64,000 bases of DNA from Martelella sp. AD-3 (GCF_001578105.1 NZ_CP014275.1:1798001-1862000); one strand, 5' to 3'; positions 24,949 through 33,786 are shown, counted from the first letter of the stretch. The notes: generated from the sequence alone by a model not told the origin. Program-made: numbers and translations.

Positions 24949-25671
24949 TCACGCGCCGAAGCGGATGCGCAAGCGCCGGTTCTCACGGCCCTTCTTCTCG
25001 ATCTTGCCGATATGGACGGCTCCGATCTCTGCGGTTGAACGCACATGGGTGCCGCCGCAGGGCTGGCTGTCAACCGATGAATTCTCGCCGATGCAGACAA
25101 GCGAGATCCGTCCCATGCCCGTCGGCGGGCGGACATTCTTCGATTTGACGATATCGGGATTGGCGGCAAGCTCGTCGTCGCTGATCCACTGCACGTAGAC
25201 CGGATGATCCTCATCGACGAGTTTCATCATCGCGTCGCTGACCGCCTGCTTGTCGACGGTCTCGCTCATGTCGAAATCGACGCGCGATTCGTCCTCGCCG
25301 ACGGCGGCGCCGGTGATTGGGAAGGGACAGACGACCGAGAGAAGGTGACAGGCGGTGTGCATGCGCATCAGCTTCAGCCGGCGCGGCCAATCTATCGCAA
25401 GCGACAGCTTCTCGCCGGGGGATGGCGGAACCTCGCCTTCCGCGGGAACATGCAGGAAGACGTCCTTGCCGTCGCCGTTCCGGGTCACATCGAGGCGAAG
25501 CGTCGAACCGTCGGCGCGAATGGCCGTGCCCGTATCGCCAGGCTGGCCGCCCGAGGTTGCGTAGAAACAGGTCTGGTCGGTTTCGAACGTGCCGTCCTGA
25601 TGCACCGTCGTGACCACCGCATCGCACCGTTGAAGGTAGAAATCGTCGCGGAAGAGGGTATCAACGGGCAT
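24949..25671 (-). CDS. alaX: Alanyl-tRNA editing protein AlaX-like
   Basis: A free-standing editing domain that hydrolyses mischarged Ser- or Gly-tRNA(Ala). The 240 residues hold the zinc site HTACH (HxxxH) at about residues 105-109 and CGGTH (CxxxH) near 205-209, plus FYATSGGQPGDTG from the AlaRS-like N-terminal part of the domain. The length fits AlaX-M. It heads a likely operon with sseA and a GNAT gene, an association with cysteine/sulfur metabolism shared with the neighbouring cysK, although the functional link is not obvious. Confidence 0.9.
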   Translation of the reverse strand: MPVDTLFRDDFYLQRCDAVVTTVHQDGTFETDQTCFYATSGGQPGDTGTAIRADGSTLRLDVTRNGDGKDVFLHVPAEGEVPPSPGEKLSLAIDWPRRLKLMRMHTACHLLSVVCPFPITGAAVGEDESRVDFDMSETVDKQAVSDAMMKLVDEDHPVYVQWISDDELAANPDIVKSKNVRPPTGMGRISLVCIGENSSVDSQPCGGTHVRSTAEIGAVHIGKIEKKGRENRRLRIRFGA

Positions 25672-25684
25672 GGATCACTTTCTG

Positions 25685-25845
25685 GAGCGCTTCCGCTTTC
25701 CCCGGATTGCGAAAGCGCTCTACCTCTTTGTTTTTGCGCGTCTCCGGACGGAAAAACCGGTATCCGCTTTCCCGGAAACGCTTAATCTCTTTTTCTTTAC
25801 GCGTTTCCGGACGGAAAACCGGTATCCACTTTTCCTGGAAACGCT
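25685..25845. repeat. Tandem intergenic repeat: hairpin plus two ~62-bp direct copies
   Basis: A hairpin with arms GAGCGCTTcC (25685-25694) and GAAAGCGCTC (25711-25720) is followed by two similar copies, 25721-25782 and 25783-25845. Both contain TCCGGACGGAAAA-CCGGTATCC (20-base core or less shared in each half) and end in GGAAACGCT. The second copy ends within the cysK stop codon at 25844. It looks like a multicopy rhizobial intergenic element that expanded up to the gene's end. Confidence 0.8.
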
Positions 25846-26875
25846 ATTCGAACGGTACGGCGATCTCCGTTTGCGCCGTCAGCCATTCCGGCACGGGCAG
25901 CCCCTTCTCCGTGAGGAAGCGAGGGTTGTAGAGCTTCGACCGGTACCGGTTGCCATAGTCACAGAGCACGGTGACGATGGTGTGGCCGGGGCCGAGCTCG
26001 CGCGCAAGCCGGATGGCGCCGGCTATATTGATGCCCGATGAACCGCCGAGGCACAAGCCCTCATGGACAACCAGGTCGAATATCAGCGGCAGCGCCTCGC
26101 TGTCGGCGATGCGGAAGGCGAAGTCGGGCGCAAAACCCTCGAGATTGGCGGTGATGCGGCCCTGGCCGATGCCCTCGGTGATCGAACCGCCTTCGCTCTT
26201 CAGTTCGCCATTGGTGTAATATTCAAAAAGAGCGGCGCCTTCCGGATCGGCAATGCCGATCTTGATGTCCCTGTTCTTCGCCTTCAGCCCCATGGCTGTG
26301 CCGGCAAGCGTGCCGCCCGAGCCGACGGCGCAGACGAAGCCGTCGACCTTGCCGTCCGTATCGCGCCAGATTTCCTCCGCCGTGGTCTCGATATGGGCAT
26401 TGCGGTTGGCGGTATTGTCGAACTGGTTGGCCCAGATCGCGCCGTTCGGCTCGCTCTTCGCCAGTTGCCCGGCCAGCCGCCCGGAGAGCTTCACATAGTT
26501 GTTCGGGTCGCGATAGGGTTTCGCCGGCACCTCGACGAGCTTCGCGCCGAGCAGGCGCAGCGCGTCCTTCTTTTCCTCGGCCTGGGTCTCGGGAATGACG
26601 ATCACGGTCTTGTAGCCGAGCGCGTTGGCGACCATGGCAAGGCCGATGCCGGTATTGCCCGCCGTGCCTTCGACAATGGTGCCGCCGGGCGCGATCAGGC
26701 CGCTCCGCTCGGCATCGCGGATGATATAGAGCGCGGCGCGATCCTTGACCGACTGGCCGGGGTTCAAAAACTCGGCCTTGCCGTAGATGGCGCAGCCCGT
26801 CGCCTCGGAAGCCGCCTTCAGCTTGACCAGCGGCGTGTTGCCGATGAGATCGATGACCGTGTTGTGTGTCGTCAT
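25844..26875 (-). CDS. cysK: Cysteine synthase A (O-acetylserine sulfhydrylase)
   Basis: PLP enzyme that makes L-cysteine from O-acetylserine and sulfide. 343 residues. The PLP lysine lies in NPGQSVKDRAAL (about residue 45), the substrate loop is VEGTAGNTGIG, and the phosphate-binding loop is AVGSGGTLAGT. It is longer than E. coli CysK, with a C-terminal tail (RFLTEKGLPVPEWL) usual in alphaproteobacterial CysK. ATG 26875 begins MTTHNTVIDLIGNTPLV; the upstream frame to 26932 is non-conserved. Its stop codon overlaps the last bases of a tandem repeat. Confidence 0.94.
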   Translation of the reverse strand: MTTHNTVIDLIGNTPLVKLKAASEATGCAIYGKAEFLNPGQSVKDRAALYIIRDAERSGLIAPGGTIVEGTAGNTGIGLAMVANALGYKTVIVIPETQAEEKKDALRLLGAKLVEVPAKPYRDPNNYVKLSGRLAGQLAKSEPNGAIWANQFDNTANRNAHIETTAEEIWRDTDGKVDGFVCAVGSGGTLAGTAMGLKAKNRDIKIGIADPEGAALFEYYTNGELKSEGGSITEGIGQGRITANLEGFAPDFAFRIADSEALPLIFDLVVHEGLCLGGSSGINIAGAIRLARELGPGHTIVTVLCDYGNRYRSKLYNPRFLTEKGLPVPEWLTAQTEIAVPFE

Positions 26876-26974
26876 GGTCGTAAAATCCTTGATGTTTGGC
26901 CTGCTATGGACCGGACGGGCGGGCCCTGCCAAGGCAAACCATTGCGCGATTGTCCGTGTCGGCGCAAACTGATT

Positions 26975-28405
26975 TCAGCCCTTGATCTTTTCGAAGGCCG
27001 CAAGCGCGCGTTTGCGGGCGGCCTTGTGATCGACGATCGGCTTCGGATAGGTCTCGCCGAGCGTGACCCCGGCTTCCTCCAGTACGGCTTTCGGCGCATC
27101 GAAGGGCGCGTGGATGTGTTTTGCCGGCAATGCCGCAAGCTCCGGCACGTACCGGCGGACATAGTCGCCGTCGGGATCGAATTTCTCGCCCTGCAGCACC
27201 GGATTGAAGACGCGGAAGAAGGGCGAGGCATCCGCGCCGGAGCCGGCCACCCACTGCCAGTTGGCCGGATTGGAAGCGGGATCGGCATCGACAAGCGTGT
27301 CGCGGAACCATTCTTCGCCGCTCCGCCAGTCGATCATCAGGTCCTTGACCAGGAAGGAGGCGGCGATCATCCGCACGCGATTGTGCATCGTGCCTTCGCG
27401 CCAGAGCTGGCGCAGGCCGGCATCGACGATCGGATAGCCGGTCTTTCCGCGCGTCCATGCGGCGAGGGCCTCGTCGTCCTCGACCCATTCAAAGCCGTCG
27501 AAGCGGTCGTTCCAGTTCTTCGTCGCAAGATCGGGCGCGTGAAACAGCAGATGGTGGCAGAAATCCCGCCAGACCAGTTCCTGGAGGAATTTTTTCCTGT
27601 TCTCCGCCGAGAGATTTTTGGCGCGGTTGATCCCGTGCCAGATCAATGCCGGCGAGATCTCGCCGAGCGCCAGATGCGGCGAGAGCATGGAGGTGGCCTC
27701 GATATCCGGCCGGTCGCGCGAGGCCGCGTAGTTTTCGGCAAACTCGTCGATGAACCGGTCCAGCCTTTCGCGGGCGCCTCTCTCGCCCGGCGTCCAGAGC
27801 GGCTCGAAGCCTGCCGCCCAGTCGGGCTTTCCGGGGTAGAGCCTCCAGTCGGAGAGTGTTTCGCTTTCCGGCTTCGCGTTCGCGGTCGTCAGCTCTTCCG
27901 GCGCGTCAAGCGGGTCAGGCACCCTGGCTTCGGCGGAAAAAGCCTTCCAGAACGGCGTATAGACCTTGTAGGGGCCGCCTGTCTTGGTCCTGAACTTCGA
28001 AGGCTCGTGCAGAATGTGGCCGGCAAAGCTTTCGGCCTGAACACCCGCGTCCCCGAGCTTCCGTTTCAGCGCCGTGTCGGTCGCGATGCCGTCCGGCGTA
28101 TAGCGCCGGTTCCAGAAGACGGATTTCGCGCCGGTTTCCTCGATCAGCGCGAAGATGACGTCAGCCGGATCGCCGCTCCTCAGGATCAGCCTGGCGCCGC
28201 GCTTTTCATAGGCTTCGGCAAGGCGGGCGAGCGAGCGTTCCAGCCACCAGGCCTGCGCGCCGCCAAGCGCGCCGGCGCTGTCGTCCTCGCGGATGAAGAC
28301 CGGAATGACCGGCCGCGCGTCTTTGCTGGCGGCCAGAAGCGCCCGGTTGTCGGCGAGGCGGAGATCCTTGCGGATCCAGTAAATGGCAGGTGTCTTGTTC
28401 GGCAT
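26975..28405 (-). CDS. phrB: Deoxyribodipyrimidine photolyase
   Basis: Light-driven repair of cyclobutane pyrimidine dimers using FAD and an antenna cofactor. 476 residues. The N-terminal antenna domain starts AIYWIRKDLRLADNRAL; the C-terminal FAD domain has LSPHLALGEISP, LVWRDFCHHLLF, TGYPIVDAGLRQL and MHNRVRMIAASFLVKDL, followed by the conserved Trp-rich stretch ASNPANWQWVAGSGADASPF. This is the class I CPD photolyase pattern. It is 99 bp upstream of cysK on the same strand; probably monocistronic. Confidence 0.96.
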   Translation of the reverse strand: MPNKTPAIYWIRKDLRLADNRALLAASKDARPVIPVFIREDDSAGALGGAQAWWLERSLARLAEAYEKRGARLILRSGDPADVIFALIEETGAKSVFWNRRYTPDGIATDTALKRKLGDAGVQAESFAGHILHEPSKFRTKTGGPYKVYTPFWKAFSAEARVPDPLDAPEELTTANAKPESETLSDWRLYPGKPDWAAGFEPLWTPGERGARERLDRFIDEFAENYAASRDRPDIEATSMLSPHLALGEISPALIWHGINRAKNLSAENRKKFLQELVWRDFCHHLLFHAPDLATKNWNDRFDGFEWVEDDEALAAWTRGKTGYPIVDAGLRQLWREGTMHNRVRMIAASFLVKDLMIDWRSGEEWFRDTLVDADPASNPANWQWVAGSGADASPFFRVFNPVLQGEKFDPDGDYVRRYVPELAALPAKHIHAPFDAPKAVLEEAGVTLGETYPKPIVDHKAARKRALAAFEKIKG

Positions 28406-28491
28406 GGCGTCCCGTCGCGGCGATGAATGGCCATGATGTAGGGCCGGCGTCGCGCGAGAAAAGACCCGACGTCTGTGATTGCTTTCCGGCG

Positions 28492-29115
28492 TCAGTCCTG
28501 CAGGGCGTAGCGGATCGAGCGGATGATGAGGACGGCAGAGGCACAGCCCGGGTCCATCACCCTGTCGGGGTGGGCAAAGGGCAGGGGGTCCGGCCTTAGC
28601 GGATCCGGATCCGCGCCAGCAAGCGCGGCGTCGGCGGCATGCGTCAGACAGGCGCCGAGGTCGCCGCCATTGTTTCGTGCGGAAAGATAGGCCGAGAGGG
28701 CCGGCTGCCAGGCATCGACCATGTTCTTGTGCGGTGCATTCGCCTGACCATGCGCGATGATCCCGTTTGCCATTGCCTCGAAGGCGCGGTCGAACTCCGC
28801 CTCGGTGATCACATGCCGGTTGGGCAGGGTGCTGCCCGCGCGGCGGAAAGCTGAGGCGTAGAGCCGGGCCGAGGCCGAATCGATGGTCAGAAATGTTTCC
28901 GCCGCCATGTCGAAAACGCGCGCCGGCGTGACGGAGGAGGGGTCGAGCGCCGCGAGCTGCTGCTCCATCGCCGTGAAGGCGGCCGCCATGACTTCACCAT
29001 GGTCGCCGTCCCCGGCCACCGCGTCGAGCCGGCTCAGCCAGTGGCTGTTGCGCGACACCGCCGCCGCGATTTCGGAAAACATGCCTATGATCTCGAAGGA
29101 GGTAATATCGTTCAT
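28492..29115 (-). CDS. DhaL/DAK2-domain protein, stand-alone and divergent
   Basis: A 207-residue protein matching the nucleotide-binding L domain of dihydroxyacetone kinase. The ADP/Mg-binding acidic loop is present (D31 ... GDGDHG at 35-40), as is the later helix pair HKNMVDAWQPALSAYLSA. The second nucleotide loop, GGASGPLFG in DhaL, reads IDSASARLYAS here, so the Gly-rich contact is lost. No DhaK or DhaM partner is adjacent. It could be a kinase subunit whose partner is elsewhere, or a repurposed protein. The ribosome binding site is weak. Confidence 0.72.
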   Translation of the reverse strand: MNDITSFEIIGMFSEIAAAVSRNSHWLSRLDAVAGDGDHGEVMAAAFTAMEQQLAALDPSSVTPARVFDMAAETFLTIDSASARLYASAFRRAGSTLPNRHVITEAEFDRAFEAMANGIIAHGQANAPHKNMVDAWQPALSAYLSARNNGGDLGACLTHAADAALAGADPDPLRPDPLPFAHPDRVMDPGCASAVLIIRSIRYALQD

Positions 29116-29312
29116 GTCCGGAACCAGCCGCTAAATCTGACCGCCGCTGCAGCGGAAGCCGCAATGAGTTTTGAAATATCGGAATTTGCTAAACTATAGG
29201 TCCGAACATAAACGAAGATTTCGCATTTGCGAAGACGGGGCGCGCCTGTTTTTGTAAACGGTCAACCTCATCCCGGCTGAATAGTGGCGGCGGTCGTTCG
29301 ACTGAGGCCGGC

Positions 29313-30650
29313 TCAGTCGATGAACTCGACCGTGACGCCCGGGCTGACCATGCCGGCCAGTTCCTGCGCGTCCCAGTTTGTCAGGCGCACGCAGCCGTGG
29401 CTGGAGGTCTTGCCGATCCTGTCGGGGTCGGGCGTGCCGTGGATGCCGTAGCTCGGCTTCGACAGCGCGATCCAGACATTGCCGACCGGCCCGTTCGGAC
29501 CCGGATTGATGGTCAGAACCCGGTCATTGTCGCCCTGCTTGAAGTTCTTCTTCGGGTCATAGGTATAGTTCGGGTCGATCGCGATCCGCTCGACGGTGAC
29601 GGTGCCGGAGGGCGAGGGCGTGTCGTTGGAGCCGATCGTCGCCGGATAGGCGGCAACGAGCCTGCCCTCGGCGTCATAGGCGAACAGCTGCTTGCGGCCC
29701 TTGTCGGCGATGATGCGGGCAACGGCGCCCTTCTGCTTTGCGCCGGGGGTAACCACCTTGATGACGGTGCCCGGTCGGGAGAAATCGGCATCGGGGTTGA
29801 GCGTCTTGAGGAAAGCTTCATCCATATGGAATTTCTCGGCCAGCATCTCGGAAACAGAAGTATAGGAAAGCGCGGGTAGTTGCGCCTTCTCGCCATAGTC
29901 CGAGGGGATGCTCGCGACATAGGGACCGGCCGCGTCCTCGGCGGTGATCGTATAGGTCCGCACGGGCAGGCCGCCCTCGAGCGACAGCGATTGCAGGATT
30001 GTCTCCTTGTCCGCCTCCGGGTCGACCGCGCGGCCGCTCTTCTTGGCATAGGCGTCCAGCGCCTTGCGGACATTGTCGCCCATCAGCCCGTCGATAACGC
30101 CGGGAGAGATGCCGTTGCGGTCGAGAAACACCTGAAGCGCGACAACATTCATGTCGGCCTTCGCGCTGCTCGTTCTCGCGGCAGGGCGCTCCCCGGAGGT
30201 TTCGGGATTGGCCGGCGCCGGGATTTCGGGCGCCTGGGGGAAAGAGGCGCGCGGGCCGTCATTCCAGCGCGGCGGCGGCGTTTCGTCGAAACGGTTCGGG
30301 CGCGCGGCGAAGCGGTCGTCGTTCTGCCGCCAGTCCCTGCGGCCCCAGCCGTTGGCCGCCGGGGCCGGCGCGCCGCCATAGCTGTCGCGAATAGCTCGGT
30401 AATCGCCGGCAGACATCTCGGTTGCAACCAGATTGCCGTTGCGATCAAGCAGGATCGGCCGCCCCCGGCCGTCCCGGCCCATCACCACGCTGCCATATTC
30501 GGGGATGTAGTCGAGCAGGCTTCCGTCCGGCGCGACAAGGAAGATCTGCCGTCCGTTCTTGTAGAGCGGTTCATGCGCATGGGCGGCGGTTGCCGGCAGG
30601 GCGAGCGCGGCGATCATCAAGGGAATGGTGTAAAACGTCGCTTTTTTCAT
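29313..30650 (-). CDS. Secreted L,D-transpeptidase (YkuD) with peptidoglycan-binding domain
   Basis: A periplasmic enzyme forming 3-3 peptidoglycan cross-links or anchoring proteins to the wall. 445 residues: signal peptide at 1-25 (ending ATAAHAHEP); a beta segment and a Pro/Arg-rich linker up to about 165; a peptidoglycan-binding motif (VALQVFLDRNGISPGVIDGL, 170-190); and the YkuD domain at the C-terminus with the catalytic HGTP ... SHGCVRLTNWD motif, which contains the nucleophilic Cys. The layout matches rhizobial Ldt proteins. Confidence 0.93.
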   Translation of the reverse strand: MKKATFYTIPLMIAALALPATAAHAHEPLYKNGRQIFLVAPDGSLLDYIPEYGSVVMGRDGRGRPILLDRNGNLVATEMSAGDYRAIRDSYGGAPAPAANGWGRRDWRQNDDRFAARPNRFDETPPPRWNDGPRASFPQAPEIPAPANPETSGERPAARTSSAKADMNVVALQVFLDRNGISPGVIDGLMGDNVRKALDAYAKKSGRAVDPEADKETILQSLSLEGGLPVRTYTITAEDAAGPYVASIPSDYGEKAQLPALSYTSVSEMLAEKFHMDEAFLKTLNPDADFSRPGTVIKVVTPGAKQKGAVARIIADKGRKQLFAYDAEGRLVAAYPATIGSNDTPSPSGTVTVERIAIDPNYTYDPKKNFKQGDNDRVLTINPGPNGPVGNVWIALSKPSYGIHGTPDPDRIGKTSSHGCVRLTNWDAQELAGMVSPGVTVEFID

Positions 30651-30782
30651 GGTCTCGATGCATTTTGTCGCTGTTATTGGCGCGGTGTTTCGCCTAGCGT
30701 GGCCTCTGCCTATTCAGGCGCTTGTCAGGTGAACGCTCGCTGAACGCGCTTGTTTCCGTTATCTCGAGACTTGGTTAAAAAG

Positions 30783-31619
30783 ATGATCGAATTTGCCGCC
30801 GGTAACGGTCCCCGCGTCTTTCTTGATTCCACCTCCGTCATGGATATCGCCGGCTGTGTCGTCGCCGGCATCGACATCGCGCCGAAGCGGGCGATCCCCG
30901 ATGACGGCGATGCCCGGATCGATCATTCGCTCGAAGGCTTTCTGTTCACCTGCGGTCCGGACCATATCCGTCATCCCGAACCGGTGGAGGGGGACGAGGG
31001 CCGTTTCTTCCCGCTGCATGGCTCCGCCTCAGGTAACGCGGCGGCGGTGAAATCGCTGGAGATCAGCGATATGGGCGCGGAATGCGTCTGCCATATTCCG
31101 GTAGCTACCGCCAATGGCGGCGACATGCTGATCGAGCGTCAGTGGACGCTGAACGGGACATCCGGCGTTCTGGAACTCACCGACACCGTGATCAACAAGT
31201 CGGATCGCCCGCTGCCGGCGATGATGATGTATCATATCAATTTCGGAGCCAGACACCTTGATGACGGCGTGCGGCTGGAAAGCCGCTCGCTGCCGGAGAT
31301 ATCGCTGCCCTGGCGCTTCGGCGAGGGCGATCACGGCATTTTCTGCGTGCCGGCGGTTGCCGGCGAGGACGGCTGGTCGGCGACGCGGTTCGGCCCGATC
31401 GCCGCCCTTGGCGGGCTGTCGTTCCATCTCGAGGTGGATAGCGCGACGCTGCCTTTCTTGCAGGTTTGGCGCAACCAGGAAGCGCCGGCTCATATCGTCG
31501 GCATCGAGCCTGCCTCGCATCGCTGGACCAGCCGGCGAAAACTGGCTGAGGAGGGTGCCCTGGCGCCGCTTTCGCCGGACGAATCCCGGACGTTTCGCCT
31601 GCGCATCCGCTTTGCCTGA
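30783..31619 (+). CDS. DUF4432 / aldose-epimerase-like protein
   Basis: A 278-residue beta-rich protein of the galactose-mutarotase-like fold, with IDHSLEGFLFTCGPDHIR, GRFFPLHGSASGNAA (HGxxxxxPA-type motif), the strand MLIERQWTLNGTSGVLEL and LPAMMMYHINFGARHLDDG. This is consistent with the DUF4432 group of aldose 1-epimerase-like proteins. The specific sugar is unknown. ATG 30783 is preceded by a purine-rich run (TTAAAAAG); a TTG at 30750 is an in-frame alternative. It is divergent from the L,D-transpeptidase gene. Confidence 0.72.
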   Translation: MIEFAAGNGPRVFLDSTSVMDIAGCVVAGIDIAPKRAIPDDGDARIDHSLEGFLFTCGPDHIRHPEPVEGDEGRFFPLHGSASGNAAAVKSLEISDMGAECVCHIPVATANGGDMLIERQWTLNGTSGVLELTDTVINKSDRPLPAMMMYHINFGARHLDDGVRLESRSLPEISLPWRFGEGDHGIFCVPAVAGEDGWSATRFGPIAALGGLSFHLEVDSATLPFLQVWRNQEAPAHIVGIEPASHRWTSRRKLAEEGALAPLSPDESRTFRLRIRFA

Positions 31620-31685
31620 GCCCTTTGGCCCTTGCAATGGCGCGTCTTTGTTTTAATTTCCTGACAAAACGCAAGGAGTGCCGGT

Positions 31686-32024
31686 ATGGATATCCGTCCG
31701 ATCGATGATTTTTACGCCGTGAGCGAGCAGATCACCCCGGAAGACGTCGCCGAGATCAAGGCGGCCGGCTTCAGGTCCATCGTCTGCCACAGGCCCGACG
31801 ACGAGGAGGCAGGCCAGCCGGCCTTCGCCGATATCGCCGCCGCTGCCGAGAAGGAAGGTCTCTATGTCGCCCATGTGCCGGTCGGCGGCATGGGGCTGAC
31901 CCCGGACGCGGTGACGGGCATGGTCGACGCGCTTGATGATCTTGAAAAGCCGGTGCTCGGCTATTGCCGTTCCGGCGCGCGCTCCACCCGCATCTATGAA
32001 GAGGCGAAGCGGTTCCGGGGTTGA
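31686..32024 (+). CDS. TIGR01244-family phosphatase/sulfurtransferase-like protein
   Basis: A 112-residue protein of the DUF442 / Blh-type dual-specificity-phosphatase fold. The C-x5-R loop is GYCRSGARSTRI near residue 95, and the N-terminal part FYAVSEQITPEDVAEIKAAG plus SIVCHRPDDEEAGQPAF is characteristic. In some bacteria this domain is fused to a persulfide dioxygenase-like hydrolase (Blh) and linked to sulfide stress; here it stands alone. AAGGAG precedes ATG. It lies 37 bp before ridA on the same strand. Confidence 0.85.
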   Translation: MDIRPIDDFYAVSEQITPEDVAEIKAAGFRSIVCHRPDDEEAGQPAFADIAAAAEKEGLYVAHVPVGGMGLTPDAVTGMVDALDDLEKPVLGYCRSGARSTRIYEEAKRFRG

Positions 32025-32061
32025 GTTTTTGTTCCACAATCACATTGGAAAGACGTTGTAA

Positions 32062-32406
32062 ATGACTGTAAAACGTATTGAAATTGGCCCTTTGATGACC
32101 GGCGCCGTGGTCCACGGCAACACCGTCTATCTGTCCGGCCAGACCGGCTCGGGCGAGAGTGTGGCCGAGCAGGCGAAGGATTGCCTTGCCAAGGTGGACA
32201 GGCTTCTGGCGGCTGCCGGCAGCGACAAGTCTAAGCTTCTGCAGACGCTGATCTACCTGAAGGACATGGGCGATTTCGCCGAGATGAATGCCGTCTGGAA
32301 GGACTGGATCGATCCGGAAAACCCGCCGGCGCGCGCCACCAGCCAGGCCGAACTCGCCAAGCCCGAGATTCTCGTCGAGTTTACCGTGACGGCGGCGCTC
32401 GACTGA
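32062..32406 (+). CDS. RidA-family reactive intermediate/imine deaminase
   Basis: A 114-residue single-domain YjgF/YER057c/UK114 protein. VYLSGQTGSGESVAEQAKDC near the N-terminus and PPARATSQAELAKPEILVEF near the C-terminus (with the conserved Arg before the terminal strands) fit the family; RidA subtypes near this one trim enamine/imine intermediates released by PLP enzymes. GGAAAG lies upstream of ATG. Its transcript ends at a strong hairpin 22 bp after the stop. Confidence 0.9.
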   Translation: MTVKRIEIGPLMTGAVVHGNTVYLSGQTGSGESVAEQAKDCLAKVDRLLAAAGSDKSKLLQTLIYLKDMGDFAEMNAVWKDWIDPENPPARATSQAELAKPEILVEFTVTAALD

Positions 32407-32428
32407 TCCGCGACGCCGTTTGGACTGG

Positions 32429-32459
32429 AATGGCCTGGCGCTCAACCAGGCCATTTTCC
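32429..32459 (+). terminator. Intrinsic terminator after ridA
   Basis: A 10-bp perfect stem AATGGCCTGG / CCAGGCCATT (32429-32438 with 32446-32455), a 7-base loop, and a TTT tail. It separates ridA from the RNase T2 gene. Confidence 0.88.
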
Positions 32460-32534
32460 CGCGACTTGTATTAAAAACTCTGCAGCCGGCAGGTATCCTG
32501 CGTCGGTTTCAACTTTGGGTGATCGGGGGAAGAA

Positions 32535-33251
32535 ATGAAAATCAAGGCAGTTTTGATCGGAATATCGATGATGGCGACTGCGGCGATGCCGGCGATGGCG
32601 CGGGAAACCGCGGCGATCCTGGCCGTTAGCTGGCAGCCGGCCTTCTGCGAAGGCCATCAGGACAAGCCCGAGTGCCAGAGCCAGACAGAAAGCCGCTTTG
32701 ATGCCGGTCATTTCGCGCTGCATGGGCTCTGGCCGCTCGGCGAGAACTATTGCGGCGTTGCGGCGGATGTCCGCGCCGAAGATGAAAACGGGAATTGGAA
32801 CGCCTTGCCGGCGCTGTCGCTGAGCGATGATCTTCGTCAAACGCTGGAGAAAGTCATGCCGGGGACACAATCCAATCTACAGCGCCACGAATGGGTAAAG
32901 CACGGCACGTGCACCAGATTCATGCCGGAAAACTACTTCCAGACGTCTGTGGACCTGCTTGAGCAATTGAACGGTTCGGAGGCCGCCAGGCTGTTTCAGT
33001 CGAATATCGGCAGGCAACTTTCGGCCGACGAGATTGCCAAGGCGTTTGATAGCGCATTCGGGCGCGGTGCCAAGGATCGCATCAAGATCAGCTGCGTTGC
33101 TGATGGAGATCGCCAGTTGATCGACGAGATCACGATAGGTCTATCCGACAAGTATGCGCCGGGGACGTCTCTGGAAGATTTGATACAGGGCGCCGGCAGG
33201 ACTGCGATCGGATGCGACGGCGGGATCGTCGACCCCGCCGGTCTGCAATAG
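32535..33251 (+). CDS. Secreted ribonuclease T2-family enzyme
   Basis: A periplasmic RNase (RNase I-like) of 238 residues that cuts RNA through 2',3'-cyclic phosphates. The signal peptide MKIKAVLIGISMMATAAMPAMA is followed by both catalytic segments: CAS I FALHGLWP (His about residue 60) and CAS II QRHEWVKHGTC (His, Glu and His near 115-123). Several Cys fit disulfides. GGGGGAAGAA precedes ATG. The cpdB product (19.3 kb) would process the cyclic nucleotides this type of enzyme yields. Confidence 0.93.
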   Translation: MKIKAVLIGISMMATAAMPAMARETAAILAVSWQPAFCEGHQDKPECQSQTESRFDAGHFALHGLWPLGENYCGVAADVRAEDENGNWNALPALSLSDDLRQTLEKVMPGTQSNLQRHEWVKHGTCTRFMPENYFQTSVDLLEQLNGSEAARLFQSNIGRQLSADEIAKAFDSAFGRGAKDRIKISCVADGDRQLIDEITIGLSDKYAPGTSLEDLIQGAGRTAIGCDGGIVDPAGLQ

Positions 33252-33256
33252 TTTCG

Positions 33257-33583
33257 TCAGAGCGTGCGTGTCTGGGCACGGGCATCGGCTTCCTTGCCCT
33301 TGCTCTGGATGGAGTGTTCGCGGGCTTTCAGCGCGTTCCTGACGCGGCTGATGCCCTCGACGCCAAGCGCGATATTGCCGGCGGTGGCGATCTCCTCGCG
33401 CAGGTAGACGTCTCCGGTCAGCCGTGCCTCGTCGCCTTCGACGGCAACCTGCACCTCGGTCGCGTCCACAAGGCCGGAGGCCGCCAGCTCGGTCGCGATT
33501 GCGTCTTCCCGTTGTGCGCTGTCCTTCCACTCCCCGGTGTTTTCAACCGGTTTGCCGAAGAAAGCTGCTTTCTTGTGCACCAT
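33257..33583 (-). CDS. BON-domain protein
   Basis: A 108-residue protein with one BON domain: REDAIATELAASGLVDATEV, VAVEGDEARLTGDVYLREEI and GVEGISRVRNAL, the classic helix-strand-Gly-strand order. No signal peptide is evident, so it may be cytoplasmic, unlike OsmY. ATG 33583 has AGGA upstream; the frame open to 33673 is not conserved. It faces the RNase T2 gene with a 5-bp gap. Confidence 0.82.
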   Translation of the reverse strand: MVHKKAAFFGKPVENTGEWKDSAQREDAIATELAASGLVDATEVQVAVEGDEARLTGDVYLREEIATAGNIALGVEGISRVRNALKAREHSIQSKGKEADARAQTRTL

Positions 33584-33786
33584 CGTCGCGTCCTTCCTCT
33601 TCTCGTTTTTGCGTAAGAAGAAAACGTATGACGGCGGCGATTGTTCAATTCGTGGCCCGATCAAGGCCCACATGGGGCAGGGACAAATCGGTCAATTCTC
33701 GCAAGGCGCATTGTTAATGCGGCGTGTTTCGCCTAAATAGCGGCCCAAGAACACAAAGAGCATTTCAAACCGGGATCACGCGGCAT

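Noticed and set aside
26063..28426. A 787-codon plus-strand frame antisense to cysK and phrB
   Set aside because: It runs opposite two genes with complete enzyme motifs and shows no domain of its own; antisense frames stay open easily at this GC content.
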